Program-made: the position numbers and the translations under genes
NCBI GenBank assembly: GCA_001767455.1
Contig: MELC01000007.1
Span: forward strand, 1 to 52,341
Direction of reading: 5' to 3'
DNA: 52,341 bases
DNA from: Acidobacteria bacterium RIFCSPLOWO2_12_FULL_66_21
GTDB taxonomy: Bacteria; Acidobacteriota; Vicinamibacteria; Vicinamibacterales; 2-12-FULL-66-21
Part shown: piece after piece, positions 6,216-13,647 of the stretch
Position numbering within the stretch: position 1 is the first letter of the stretch
Layout of the letters: each line of letters begins with the position of its first letter
Notes under the pieces: model-generated
The model's input: only the letters and a program-made list of their open reading frames with translations
Told to the model about the DNA's origin: nothing
The model's database searches: none

Positions 6216-7193
6216 ATGAGGGCGAAGGGCTATCTACTTTCGGTGCCCGAGCGATTGGTCCGATCCGTATTGGGCCTCGGCGCTGGGGTGGCGCGGGAGG
6301 TGGGAGAAGTGGCCCTTCCGGACGGCATTCGTCACAGCCAGTTGTATCAGAACCTCGTGGACGCGACGCTCCGGTACCTCATCGAGCAGGTTGGCGGCGT
6401 GGAGGGCGTTTACAGCACCGAGACCACGCTACCCGATGACTTTCTCGCCAGGCGGACGGCCGGAAACGTAGTCGAGCTGCTCGGCGTCGTCGCGTTTCGC
6501 GCGTCGCCGGTGTGGATCCTCGCGGCCCTTGCCGACCTCTGCGGGCTGGGTCGGCAGCTGATTCCGGAGATGGCCGACGAACTGAAAGCGCAGGGCCTCC
6601 TCGAAAAGGAGACCCGGTTCACCGGTGTCGATCAGATGCTGGACGGCCTGGAACGAACCTCGTCCCGGTTGGCCGCGGCGATCAACACGCCACCGCTCGA
6701 CGTGGCGGGCCTCCGCAGGGAGTGGGAGGCCGTTCGCGAACAAGCCCGGGGCCTGCAGACCGCGAATCTTCCCTCCCAGGAGGTGATTGCCCGAATGTGG
6801 GCGGAGCTGAAGGCAGAATCCGCGCGGCAGGACAGGTCGATTTTCCAGACGTCGTCGCTGATGGCCGTCTCGGCAGCGCGGAGGTTTCCCGATAGCGTGC
6901 GTTGGTTCTCCGCGTCCGCACGGGCCGGCGCGACGCGCACGGGCCAGGTCTTCGCTGGCGCGTTGCTCGAACACTACAGCCAGACGCTGAACGAGATACG
7001 GCAGGTCGGCTATGTGGCCTATGCCGGCCGGCAACTGCGCCCCTATCTCCGCGCCTGCATCGATCAGTTCTCGCCGACGCGGCGTACCCTCACTCAGCGG
7101 CTTGTCGAGAAGGTTCAGTCGATCAGGCCGGGCGAGGCACGACTGGCTTCCATGCGCGGTCTGACAGCGCGGTGGGGCCGGCGGCGGCAATAA
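6216..7193 (+). CDS. Conserved-looking hypothetical protein, mostly helical
   Basis: The 325-residue protein from ATG 6216 has no domain I can name. It is soluble-looking and mainly helical, with one moderately hydrophobic segment (VVELLGVVAFRASPVWILAA, about residues 88-107) that could touch or cross the membrane. Motifs include LPDGIRHSQLYQNLVDATLR and a C-terminal YSQTLNEIRQVGYVAYAGRQ. An upstream extension of the frame into the WG fragment is rejected because the sequence changes character there. The TAA stop lies inside a box resembling attC R'' (CAATAAC), the usual arrangement for a cassette gene, so it may be a cassette gene in a decayed array. Confidence 0.65.
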   Translation: MRAKGYLLSVPERLVRSVLGLGAGVAREVGEVALPDGIRHSQLYQNLVDATLRYLIEQVGGVEGVYSTETTLPDDFLARRTAGNVVELLGVVAFRASPVWILAALADLCGLGRQLIPEMADELKAQGLLEKETRFTGVDQMLDGLERTSSRLAAAINTPPLDVAGLRREWEAVREQARGLQTANLPSQEVIARMWAELKAESARQDRSIFQTSSLMAVSAARRFPDSVRWFSASARAGATRTGQVFAGALLEHYSQTLNEIRQVGYVAYAGRQLRPYLRACIDQFSPTRRTLTQRLVEKVQSIRPGEARLASMRGLTARWGRRRQ

Positions 7194-7245
7194 CGACGGC
7201 GCGCGCGGTCGCTGAGCGGCCGCGGGTGAGCGCGAATCGTCGGAC
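7188..7245 (+). other. Decayed attC-like site
   Basis: The right half, CCGCGGGTGAGCGCGAATCG then TCGGAC, closely follows the right arm of the intact attC at 2745-2817 (CCGCAGGTGAGCGCGATCGTTAGCC) except that the R' box has become GTCGGAC. The left half (CAATAACGACGGCGCGCG) is only partly complementary. I read it as an inactivated attC at the end of the preceding gene. Confidence 0.45.
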
Positions 7246-7283
7246 AGCACGATTCACATTCATGGGACTCGACGGCGTTGATC

Positions 7284-8114
7284 ATGCAACCTCTTCGGGA
7301 CGTCATCGCATACTACGAACGACTTGCCGAGGAGTCGCGTCTTGACTCGGGGCCGTCGCGCCTGGAATTCGAGCGCACAAAGGAAATCCTGGCGCGCGTC
7401 CTCCCCAAGCCGCCGGCCAGGCTGCTCGACGTCGGCGGGGCGGCGGGTGTGTATTCGGCGTGGTTGGCAGAACGAGGGTACGAGACCCACCTTGTCGACG
7501 TCTCGCCTCGACTCGTCGAACGAGCGCGCCACCTCAACGCGAGGCTGGAGAAGCCCATCGCGTCCCTGTCGGTCGCGGACGCTCGGCGTCTGCCGCAGGC
7601 CGATAGCTTCGCGGCCGCGGTCCTCCTCATGGGCCCGCTCTACCATCTTCCATCTGCGGCCGACCGCCAAACGGCCTTGACTGAAGCGCTTCGCGTCCTC
7701 GAAGCATCCGGTCTCCTGGTCGTGGCCGCGATTTCCCGGTACGCGTCCGCCCTGGATGGTCTCGCGCGCCAGCTGACCGTCGATCCCGCCTTCGTCCGAA
7801 TGCGGGATCGGGATCTGCGTGACGGTCAGCATCGAAACGACACCGTGCGTCCGGACTACTTCACGACGTCGTATTTCCATCGACCTGAGGACCTTCGCAT
7901 GGAGCTCGAGACGGCCGGGTGTCAGGACGTTCGTCTGCTCGGCGTTGAAGGGCCTGGTTGGATCGTCTCAGACTTCGAAGGCCGGTGGGCAGACGGCATG
8001 TCGCGGTCCGACATCCTGGACGTTGCACGAGCCTTGGAGTCAGAACCGTCGATTATTGGCGCGAGCGCGCATCTTCTCGCGATCGGTCGGAAGCCTGGGG
8101 GCGAAGCGGTCTAA
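7284..8114 (+). CDS. Class I SAM-dependent methyltransferase
   Basis: The 276-residue protein has the seven-stranded methyltransferase fold. Motif I is LLDVGGAAGVYSAWLAERGY (about residues 46-65). The acidic ribose-binding residue follows in THLVDVSPRLVERAR, SVADARRLP supplies motif II/III, and AAVLLMGPLYHLPS supplies the motif IV region. Helices and a region after residue 150 (FTTSYFHRPEDLRMELETAG) resemble small-molecule methyltransferases of the UbiE/BioC type. The substrate cannot be told from sequence. ATG 7284 is preferred; a TTG two codons upstream is possible. It stands alone, just after the decayed attC-like site. Confidence 0.85.
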   Translation: MQPLRDVIAYYERLAEESRLDSGPSRLEFERTKEILARVLPKPPARLLDVGGAAGVYSAWLAERGYETHLVDVSPRLVERARHLNARLEKPIASLSVADARRLPQADSFAAAVLLMGPLYHLPSAADRQTALTEALRVLEASGLLVVAAISRYASALDGLARQLTVDPAFVRMRDRDLRDGQHRNDTVRPDYFTTSYFHRPEDLRMELETAGCQDVRLLGVEGPGWIVSDFEGRWADGMSRSDILDVARALESEPSIIGASAHLLAIGRKPGGEAV

Positions 8115-8144
8115 CTTAACTAACATCGGCGGAGGGAGGAGACA

Positions 8145-8633
8145 ATGCATTTTCCACGCTACATCATCCTGCTGATGGGCGTCCTCGCAGCGTCGTTGCA
8201 CACCGCCGGAGCACAGGTGCCGGACGAGGCCGCCATTCGCGCGAGAGTCCAGGAGTACGTGGCGGCCTTCAACAGGGGCGACGCCAGCGCGGCGGCATCA
8301 ATATACGCGGTGGATGGAACCCACACGTACGCGCTCGGCTTCACCCATCGCGGGCGCGCTGCGATCGAGCAGGGCTTGTCCGAGCTCCTTGCAGGGCCGT
8401 GGAAAGGCGCTCGGCTTGCCATCACCACGGACGCGATCCGGTTTCTCACCCGAGCGATAGCGGTTGAAGAGGAATCGTTCGTGGTGAGTGGACTCAGGAG
8501 CGATACCGGTGCCGAGCTTCCGCCTGTCAAGGGTTTGTGCGTGGATATCCTGCAGAAACAAGGGGGCCTCTGGTTCGCCGCGGCCGTCCAGTGCATGGTG
8601 CCACCACCTACGGCGGGACCGCCGGTAAAGTGA
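8145..8633 (+). CDS. Exported SnoaL-like / DUF4440-type protein
   Basis: A signal peptide (about residues 1-23, ending TAGAQ) precedes a 140-residue cystatin-like alpha+beta domain of the nuclear transport factor 2 superfamily. DEAAIRARVQEYVAAFNRGD followed by YAVDGTH is the standard opening of SnoaL/SgcJ-like proteins. Such domains act as isomerases or binding proteins, and exported versions in soil bacteria mostly lack known substrates. A GGAGG ribosome site lies just before ATG 8145. The C-terminus is proline-rich (PPPTAGPPVK). Confidence 0.75.
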   Translation: MHFPRYIILLMGVLAASLHTAGAQVPDEAAIRARVQEYVAAFNRGDASAAASIYAVDGTHTYALGFTHRGRAAIEQGLSELLAGPWKGARLAITTDAIRFLTRAIAVEEESFVVSGLRSDTGAELPPVKGLCVDILQKQGGLWFAAAVQCMVPPPTAGPPVK

Positions 8634-8712
8634 AAGGCGTGCCGGACGACAGTCATCCTGGCTTCGTCCACCGCACCCATGGCGGCGGAGCGGTCGATGC
8701 CGAGGCTGGGCG

Positions 8713-8841
8713 TTGTTGGGTGCGCGGCGCGACGGTGTACCCGGGCGCGCAATCGCCGTAGCCACGGTTGCGGGTACGCTCATGATGGTGGGAGTCGTTT
8801 TGGGTGCGAAGTGGCTCGGCAGCCTGAGCCGGGTCGCGTGA
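8713..8841 (+). CDS. Possible single-span microprotein coupled to the ceramidase-like gene
   Basis: A short frame, opening at TTG 8713 or 8716, encodes RAIAVATVAGTLMMVGVVLG followed by AKWLGSLSRVA, a convincing single transmembrane helix. Its TGA (8839-8841) overlaps the GTG start of the next gene as GTGA, the arrangement used for coupled translation. No strong ribosome site or ATG start is seen before the helix, so it may instead be the relic of a longer membrane protein. Confidence 0.3.
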   Translation: MLGARRDGVPGRAIAVATVAGTLMMVGVVLGAKWLGSLSRVA

Positions 8842-9635
8842 CACGACATGTTCTCCTCGGCGTCGCGGTGACGGCGACCGCGGTCACGGCCGCAATATTG
8901 CCGCCGATACCGCAGCCGTCCACCTACCACCTGTTTGCCGATCGGCGCTCCTTGCTGGGCATCTCAAACGGTCTCGACGTCCTGTCCAATGTGCCGTTCG
9001 CTGTCGTGGGTCTGGCAGGCCTTGCGGTGACGTGGTTCAGAAGGCGCAACGACACGGCACCGTTTTCGGACCCGTGGGAACGATGGCCGTACACCGTCCT
9101 CTTTGCCGGTGTGCTCCTGACGAGCGTGGGGTCCGCTTACTACCATCTCGCCCCGGACAATGCGCGGCTCGTCTGGGATCGATTGCCGATGTCACTTGGC
9201 TTCATGGGACTGTTGACGGCCCTGCTCGCCGAGCGCGTCAGTCTCACGGTGAGCCGACGGCTGTTCGCTCCACTCCTGGCACTGGGCGCCTTCAGCGTCG
9301 TGTACTGGTATTGGAGCGAGCTTCAGAATGCCGGCGACCTGCGCCTGTATTTTCTCGTGCAGTTCGGTTCCTTGCTCCTGGTCGTGCTGATGATCGTTTT
9401 GTACCCAGCGCGGTATTCTGGGACGGGATACCTCGTTGCCGGTCTTGCGGCGTATGCGGCAGCGAAGGGCTTCGAGCTGGCGGATCGGGAGATCTTCACG
9501 CTCGGGCAGATGGTCAGCGGTCACACGCTCAAGCACCTCGCAGCCGCAGGAGGAGCCGCCTGTCTCGTCGGGATGCTGCGTGCGCGTGCGCGTCCGGTCG
9601 GTGCACCCGGGTTCAGAAGCGGTTGCGCGACGTGA
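8838..9635 (+). CDS. Alkaline ceramidase-like membrane hydrolase (CREST superfamily)
   Basis: The 265-residue integral membrane protein has about seven hydrophobic spans. The CREST superfamily signature can be seen: Ser and His in SVGSAYYHLAPDNARLVWDR (about residues 98-117), an Asp in the same stretch (WDRLPM), and paired histidines near the C-terminus in SGHTLKHLAA. These residues bind the catalytic zinc in alkaline ceramidases and related adiponectin/PAQR receptors. Bacterial members are presumed lipid amidases, possibly acting on sphingolipid- or N-acyl-type lipids; the substrate here is inferred, not shown. GTG 8838 is chosen because upstream sequence is not protein-like in this frame and the hydrophobic leader follows directly. 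Confidence 0.75.
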   Translation: MTRHVLLGVAVTATAVTAAILPPIPQPSTYHLFADRRSLLGISNGLDVLSNVPFAVVGLAGLAVTWFRRRNDTAPFSDPWERWPYTVLFAGVLLTSVGSAYYHLAPDNARLVWDRLPMSLGFMGLLTALLAERVSLTVSRRLFAPLLALGAFSVVYWYWSELQNAGDLRLYFLVQFGSLLLVVLMIVLYPARYSGTGYLVAGLAAYAAAKGFELADREIFTLGQMVSGHTLKHLAAAGGAACLVGMLRARARPVGAPGFRSGCAT

Positions 9636-9837
9636 TCGGCAGGCTGGAGCAGCCCGTCGGGACGGACCTGGATCGGGACGGGCGCGTGGGCTGGATCCCG
9701 GGGAGGGCGGCTATACTGTTCCGCCACGGCACTGTGGACCGGATGAGTCTCGATACCGGCGGGGAAGATCTCTCATGGGTGTCTTGTAGTTGAGCCGCTT
9801 GCGTGGACGAGTGTTCAACGCGGCAGTGAGGTGTTCG

Positions 9838-10035
9838 ATGGACGTTGTCGAAATTGGGAGGAGCTACGCGGTCGGGTGGGGCACCCTGGCGCTCATCAAC
9901 GCCGGCCTGGCGCAGGCAAAGGGCCGCAGCCGGCTGCTGTGGTTCCTGGGCTCTCTGCTTCTCGGCCCGATTGCCACCTTCCTCATCGTCGTCACCGACA
10001 ACCCGAAACCGCCAGCCTCCGGCCGCGCTGGCTGA
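9838..10035 (+). CDS. Small membrane protein, unknown function
   Basis: The 65-residue product from ATG 9838 has a GAGGTG ribosome site seven bases upstream. A small N-terminal hydrophobic helix (YAVGWGTLALINAGLAQAKG) is followed by a basic turn (GRSRLLW) and a strong membrane helix (FLGSLLLGPIATFLIVV). This layout, two helices with GRSRLLWFLGSLLLGPIATF, resembles the small phage-shock or antitoxin-type hydrophobic proteins seen next to many genes, but no family is certain. Confidence 0.55.
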   Translation: MDVVEIGRSYAVGWGTLALINAGLAQAKGRSRLLWFLGSLLLGPIATFLIVVTDNPKPPASGRAG

Positions 10036-10082
10036 GGAGCCGCCTGACCCCGGCCGGACCCATGGCAACGGAAAGGAGGTGT

Positions 10083-10214
10083 ATGCAAAGCCAAGAGTGG
10101 GTTCTCCGAACCGGCGCGGCGGCGCGACTTCTCCCAGGACATGGCCCGCGCTTCGCGGCGATTGCGTGGTGCGCCTTGATGAGCGCCTGCGGTCCGACGA
10201 CGCCGTCAAGGTGA
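10083..10214 (+). CDS. 43-residue putative lipoprotein
   Basis: A near-perfect ribosome site (AAAGGAGGTG) lies immediately before ATG 10083. The product is MQSQEWVLRTGAAARLLPGH, then a hydrophobic stretch with a lipobox-like LMSACG and a short tail PTTPSR. If processed at the cysteine, only about nine residues would remain. Such peptides resemble entericidin-type small lipoproteins, though the N-terminal part is unusually long for a signal. The strong ribosome site is the main reason to list it. Confidence 0.4.
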   Translation: MQSQEWVLRTGAAARLLPGHGPRFAAIAWCALMSACGPTTPSR

Positions 10215-10262
10215 GATCACGCCACGGTTGAAGCCGAACGTCGCGCACGACACAAGGCGATC

Positions 10263-10838
10263 ATGCAGTCAATAGTCGCACTTTCGCTCTGGACGGTCGC
10301 GGCGATGGCAGCGGCGGGGAGCGCCGAACAGCGCCCGATCGACACGGAGCGTTCGACGCTGACGGTCCTGGTGCACAAGGCCGGACTGTTCTCCGCGTTT
10401 GCGGACAATCACGTCATTCGAGCGCCGATTGCCGGCGGATCGATCTCCGCAGAGAGCCCGGCCGCTGTCGAACTCAGTGTGCGAACGGCGGCTCTCACCG
10501 TGCTCGATCCCGGTCTGTCGGCGGGCAAGCGGGCCGAAGTGCAGGCTCGGATGCTCGGTCCAGAAGTCTTGGACAGCAGGAAATACCCCGACATCACGTT
10601 TGCGTCGACGTCGATTGAATCAGCGGGGGCCGATCGATGGACCGTGCGAGGCCGCCTGACGATTCACGGCGAGACGCAACCGGCGACGTTCTCGGTCGAG
10701 CGGCGAGATGGCCGGTATCGTGGAACGGTGGTTTTGAGGCAGCGGGACTTCGGGATCCGGCCGATCAGCATCATGGGCGGCACGGTGAAGGTGAAGGACG
10801 AACTGGCCGTCGAGTTCGACATCGCCGCTCGGAAGTGA
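10263..10838 (+). CDS. YceI family protein
   Basis: The 191-residue exported protein has a signal peptide (about residues 1-21) followed by one YceI domain, a lipocalin-like barrel that binds isoprenoid or other lipids. Typical features are the opening IDTERSTLTVLVHKAGLFSA, the DSRKYPDITFAST strand around residue 105, RLTIHGETQPATF and a C-terminal FGIRPISIMGGTVKVKDELA. The length is typical. The gene lies eight bases before an S51-like peptidase gene, so the two may be cotranscribed. Confidence 0.88.
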   Translation: MQSIVALSLWTVAAMAAAGSAEQRPIDTERSTLTVLVHKAGLFSAFADNHVIRAPIAGGSISAESPAAVELSVRTAALTVLDPGLSAGKRAEVQARMLGPEVLDSRKYPDITFASTSIESAGADRWTVRGRLTIHGETQPATFSVERRDGRYRGTVVLRQRDFGIRPISIMGGTVKVKDELAVEFDIAARK

Positions 10839-10845
10839 TCCGCCG

Positions 10846-11571
10846 GTGCGGTCTCGGCGGCCGGTCCTTGACGTTCGACACGGCGTGCGGAGCCCGGATT
10901 TGAATCTCGCGCTTACGAGCGATTTTCCATCGACAGCCAATCAAGCGGTCGTCGACCGCATGAGAAGCACGAATCCGCGGCCGCGGGTCGCCTGGATCCC
11001 GCCGTTCACCGGCGTGGGCCACGAGCGCTTTCCGGCCGCCCGGGAGCTGTTTCAATCGTACGGCTTCCGCGATGTCGAGCATTGCGACATCGACGAGGAA
11101 CCGAACGAAGCGCAGTTGGCTCGGCTCGACCGGTACGACATCATCTACTTGACCGGAGGCGACCCAATTGGATTCCGGCGCAATATCCAGCGACTGGGAT
11201 TGCCCGCGCGATTGCGGCAGTGCGCAGCCGCCGGGCGTTTGATCGTCGGCGCGAGCGGTGGCTCCATGCAGCTCACGGCGAATGTGTCGCTGTTCCGGCT
11301 GCTGACCGCGACGCTCGATGAGGTGGTCGCGACTCGTGTCGAGTACGAGGCCCTCGGCTTCGTCGATTACGAGCTTCTGCCACACCTGAACCGGCTCGAG
11401 CCGTCGTTTCTCGAGACGGTTCGGCGCTATTCCGAGCGAGTGGCTCATGACGTCATCGCGCTTGCCGATGGTGCCGCAGTGCTGCACGCCGGAGACGGAA
11501 ACTTCCGATGCTTCGGACGGGCGGCGAGGTTCCGCAACGGCGTTCGGGCTTCGAGTGAGGGGGCGGCATGA
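10846..11571 (+). CDS. Peptidase E-like (S51) protein, class I glutamine amidotransferase fold
   Basis: The nucleophile elbow GASGGSMQL (Ser about residue 144) and the preceding YDIIYLTGGDP strand match dipeptidase E and cyanophycinase-type S51 enzymes. VDYELLPHLNR supplies the expected histidine. The first 18 codons are not family-like; TTG 10900, opening LNLALTSDFPS, fits the start of relatives better. S51 enzymes cut aspartyl dipeptides or polymers. The long spacer usual in cyanophycinases is absent, so a dipeptidase-like or non-peptidase role is more probable. Confidence 0.7.
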   Translation: MRSRRPVLDVRHGVRSPDLNLALTSDFPSTANQAVVDRMRSTNPRPRVAWIPPFTGVGHERFPAARELFQSYGFRDVEHCDIDEEPNEAQLARLDRYDIIYLTGGDPIGFRRNIQRLGLPARLRQCAAAGRLIVGASGGSMQLTANVSLFRLLTATLDEVVATRVEYEALGFVDYELLPHLNRLEPSFLETVRRYSERVAHDVIALADGAAVLHAGDGNFRCFGRAARFRNGVRASSEGAA

Positions 11572-11680
11572 CACGGCGACGTGTAAGCGCTTCCGGGCGG
11601 TGCGCCGTAATACTCACCGAGCCACGCCGCTAACTCGAACAGCGGCCCAGCCGTGCTGCGTCTGGATCCCATGGGCCGTT

Positions 11681-12988
11681 ATGTCCTCAAAGAAGCCCGA
11701 ATTCGCGAATAGCGTCAGAACCGCCGGCACGTCCGAGACGGGGCGTGACCGCCGGGTGCTCGCCGTGCCGCGCGCCTGGTTGGGCGCCCTGACTCTCCTC
11801 CTCGTCGTTCCATGGGTGGCCGTCATCGCGTTCTATTTCGCGGGTGCGCCTCGGCGGGTGGTGGTTGAACCAGTCACCCCGCCCCCACCGGCGCATTCGG
11901 CGGCGCCGGGACCATGGGGCCTCCTGACCGTCGCACCCATTGTGGTATCTCCGCCGCTCGAGTACGTCGGCGCGGATTGGGGCGGATGGCGCCAGGGTCC
12001 CGCCGAGTGGTACTTTCCGGGTGCTTCCCCCGAGACGCTCGAGGCGTTCCTGCTGACGGCCGGAATGTCTCGCGAGCAGGTCGCACCCATACTGTCGAGC
12101 TCGCGTGTCGATCCCGGTTCCGGCGGCCTGGTCGTGACACCAGATCCGGACCTGGTGCGCGGCCTGACTCCTGAGCTGCGCGCGCACCTGTACCTGCAGC
12201 TCGCGAAGACCACTCGGAATTACGACCAGGCGAACGCGTTTCGGTTCTTTGGCGCGACGACCGACGAGTGGCTGCGGGGCAGCCTCATGTCGCCGGACTC
12301 GCGGCGTCTCATCGAGCCGTTGATCTACCGCGACGGTGCGTTCCTGCGCTTTTCCGACGTCGAGCTCCTTCGATCGCAGATCCACGACCCGGCCGAGCTG
12401 CGGCGTATCGCCAAGACGCTGCTGCGGGAATCGACGATGCTGGTCAGACTGACGGTGAATGATGGCTCAGAGGTGGCCGGACTGGCCGAGTACTGGGGGC
12501 GCGGCGGCCGGCGAACCGATATCCGGCCGCTCCTCGAATCCGTCGCGAACGCAGGGTCCGACCGGTCCATCGACATCGTCCATCTGCTGCCGGCGTTCGC
12601 TCGCAACCATCTGTATCGGTACCCGAGAATCTCCACGGCGGATCTCAACAAGCCGCTGCTCGTCAACTGCCTCTGGACCTCTCTCAACTTCTTCCAATCG
12701 GAGCCGGACGATCGGTTTCTCGACGTGAGCGTGGCGCTGGAGAGTCTCAGGCGGGACCATTTCGTCGTCGAGTCCGGCTTCCAGCTCGGCGATATCGTCG
12801 CGTTTCTGGACGAGGAAGGCGATCTGTTTCACGTCGCGGTGTATGTCGCTGACGACCTCGTGTTCTCGAAGAATGGCACGTCTCCCGTTGCCCCGTGGGT
12901 CATCACCCCGGTGGACCGGCTGAAGGCGTACTATCACACGCGCTCGGCGTCACCGCGCCTGATCTACCACCGCCGGAACGATCTCTGA
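11681..12988 (+). CDS. Membrane-anchored protein with NlpC/P60-like C-terminal domain
   Basis: From ATG 11681 the 435-residue protein has one membrane helix near the N-terminus (WLGALTLLLVVPWVAVIAFY, about residues 27-46) and a Pro-rich linker (TPPPPAHSAAPGPWG). A long, helix-rich extracytoplasmic region follows (about 75-330). Near the C-terminus NKPLLVNCLWTSLNFFQSE supplies a candidate catalytic Cys and GDIVAFLDEEGDLFHVAVYV a candidate His, in the order and spacing of the papain-like NlpC/P60 fold. This suggests an enzyme acting on cell-wall peptides or amides in the periplasm. The frame is open further upstream, but codons before 11681 read as unrelated sequence. The middle domain is unfamiliar. 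Confidence 0.6.
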   Translation: MSSKKPEFANSVRTAGTSETGRDRRVLAVPRAWLGALTLLLVVPWVAVIAFYFAGAPRRVVVEPVTPPPPAHSAAPGPWGLLTVAPIVVSPPLEYVGADWGGWRQGPAEWYFPGASPETLEAFLLTAGMSREQVAPILSSSRVDPGSGGLVVTPDPDLVRGLTPELRAHLYLQLAKTTRNYDQANAFRFFGATTDEWLRGSLMSPDSRRLIEPLIYRDGAFLRFSDVELLRSQIHDPAELRRIAKTLLRESTMLVRLTVNDGSEVAGLAEYWGRGGRRTDIRPLLESVANAGSDRSIDIVHLLPAFARNHLYRYPRISTADLNKPLLVNCLWTSLNFFQSEPDDRFLDVSVALESLRRDHFVVESGFQLGDIVAFLDEEGDLFHVAVYVADDLVFSKNGTSPVAPWVITPVDRLKAYYHTRSASPRLIYHRRNDL

Positions 12989-13647
12989 TGCCCCGCGCCG
13001 GGCGAGGCGATGACGTCGTAGACGGCCGAGCAAGACTGCGCGATCACCTGATCGGAAGGATGCGCCGTCCCTGCCACATACCGTCCTGGAGCAGGTAAGA
13101 TCCTCGAATGTCCCTCGCCGTCACGCGGCTGGCGCTGCAGGCTCTGGGTTCCGCCGCGGCCGGCATCCGTTTGCGTTCTTCCATCCTTGCGCCGCCGTCG
13201 GCGCCAGCGAGCGCAAGTCACTGGGCGAAGGCACCCCGATAGCATCGGTGGTCCCCGCCGAGGGGCATCACGTTGCCGTGTTCTCGATCCTGCCGGTCGA
13301 TGCGCGCGTCGATGGCGACCGGTTCACCGCCTGGATGCGGAACATCGTCGAACTGAAAAAGAGCGGATCTCGACGTGCTCGGCGGGTTTTTTGGCGGCCT
13401 CGTCCGGCGGATCCTCGAGCGACGTTTGAAATCGGAAGCCCCGGCCGTCCTGAAGCAATTGAACGAGCGGCTCACGAGCGGAGCACCGCCAGCCGCAGGT
13501 GGAGATTGACCAGATCCGTATTACGAACTCGTGCGGACCGGTACGATCCACGAGATCGATTTCAGCGGATTCGATGCTCCAGCCAGCGAAATCCGGCCCT
13601 GAACGGCCGATCCGGGGCTGGCACGACTCTTCCTCTGTCGATTGCGG
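12989..13647 (+). other. Degraded coding stretch between two genes
   Basis: About 660 bases with no intact gene. Protein-like pieces appear in different frames: a 44-codon ORF from ATG 13108 (MSLAVTRLALQALGSAAAG), then HHVAVFSILPVDARVDGDRF with TAWMRNIVELKKS around 13266-13370, then LDVLGGFFGGLVRRILERRL up to TGA at about 13515, and YYELVRTGTIHEIDFSGFD ending near 13600. The third piece resembles the C-terminal helix of SRPBCC-type proteins, but weakly. I read this as one or more decayed genes. Confidence 0.4.

Noticed and set aside
8108-8201. GTCTAAC at the methyltransferase stop as an attC R'' box
   Set aside because: The box is perfect and contains the stop codon, but no palindrome follows and the only GTT box in range (GTTGCAC) lies inside the next gene's signal peptide.
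11630-11685. attC-like stretch CGCTAAC ... GTTATGT before the NlpC-like protein gene
   Set aside because: Arms around GCGGCCCA/TGGGCC pair for only a few bases, spacing on the two sides is unequal, and R'' does not fit RYYYAAC well.
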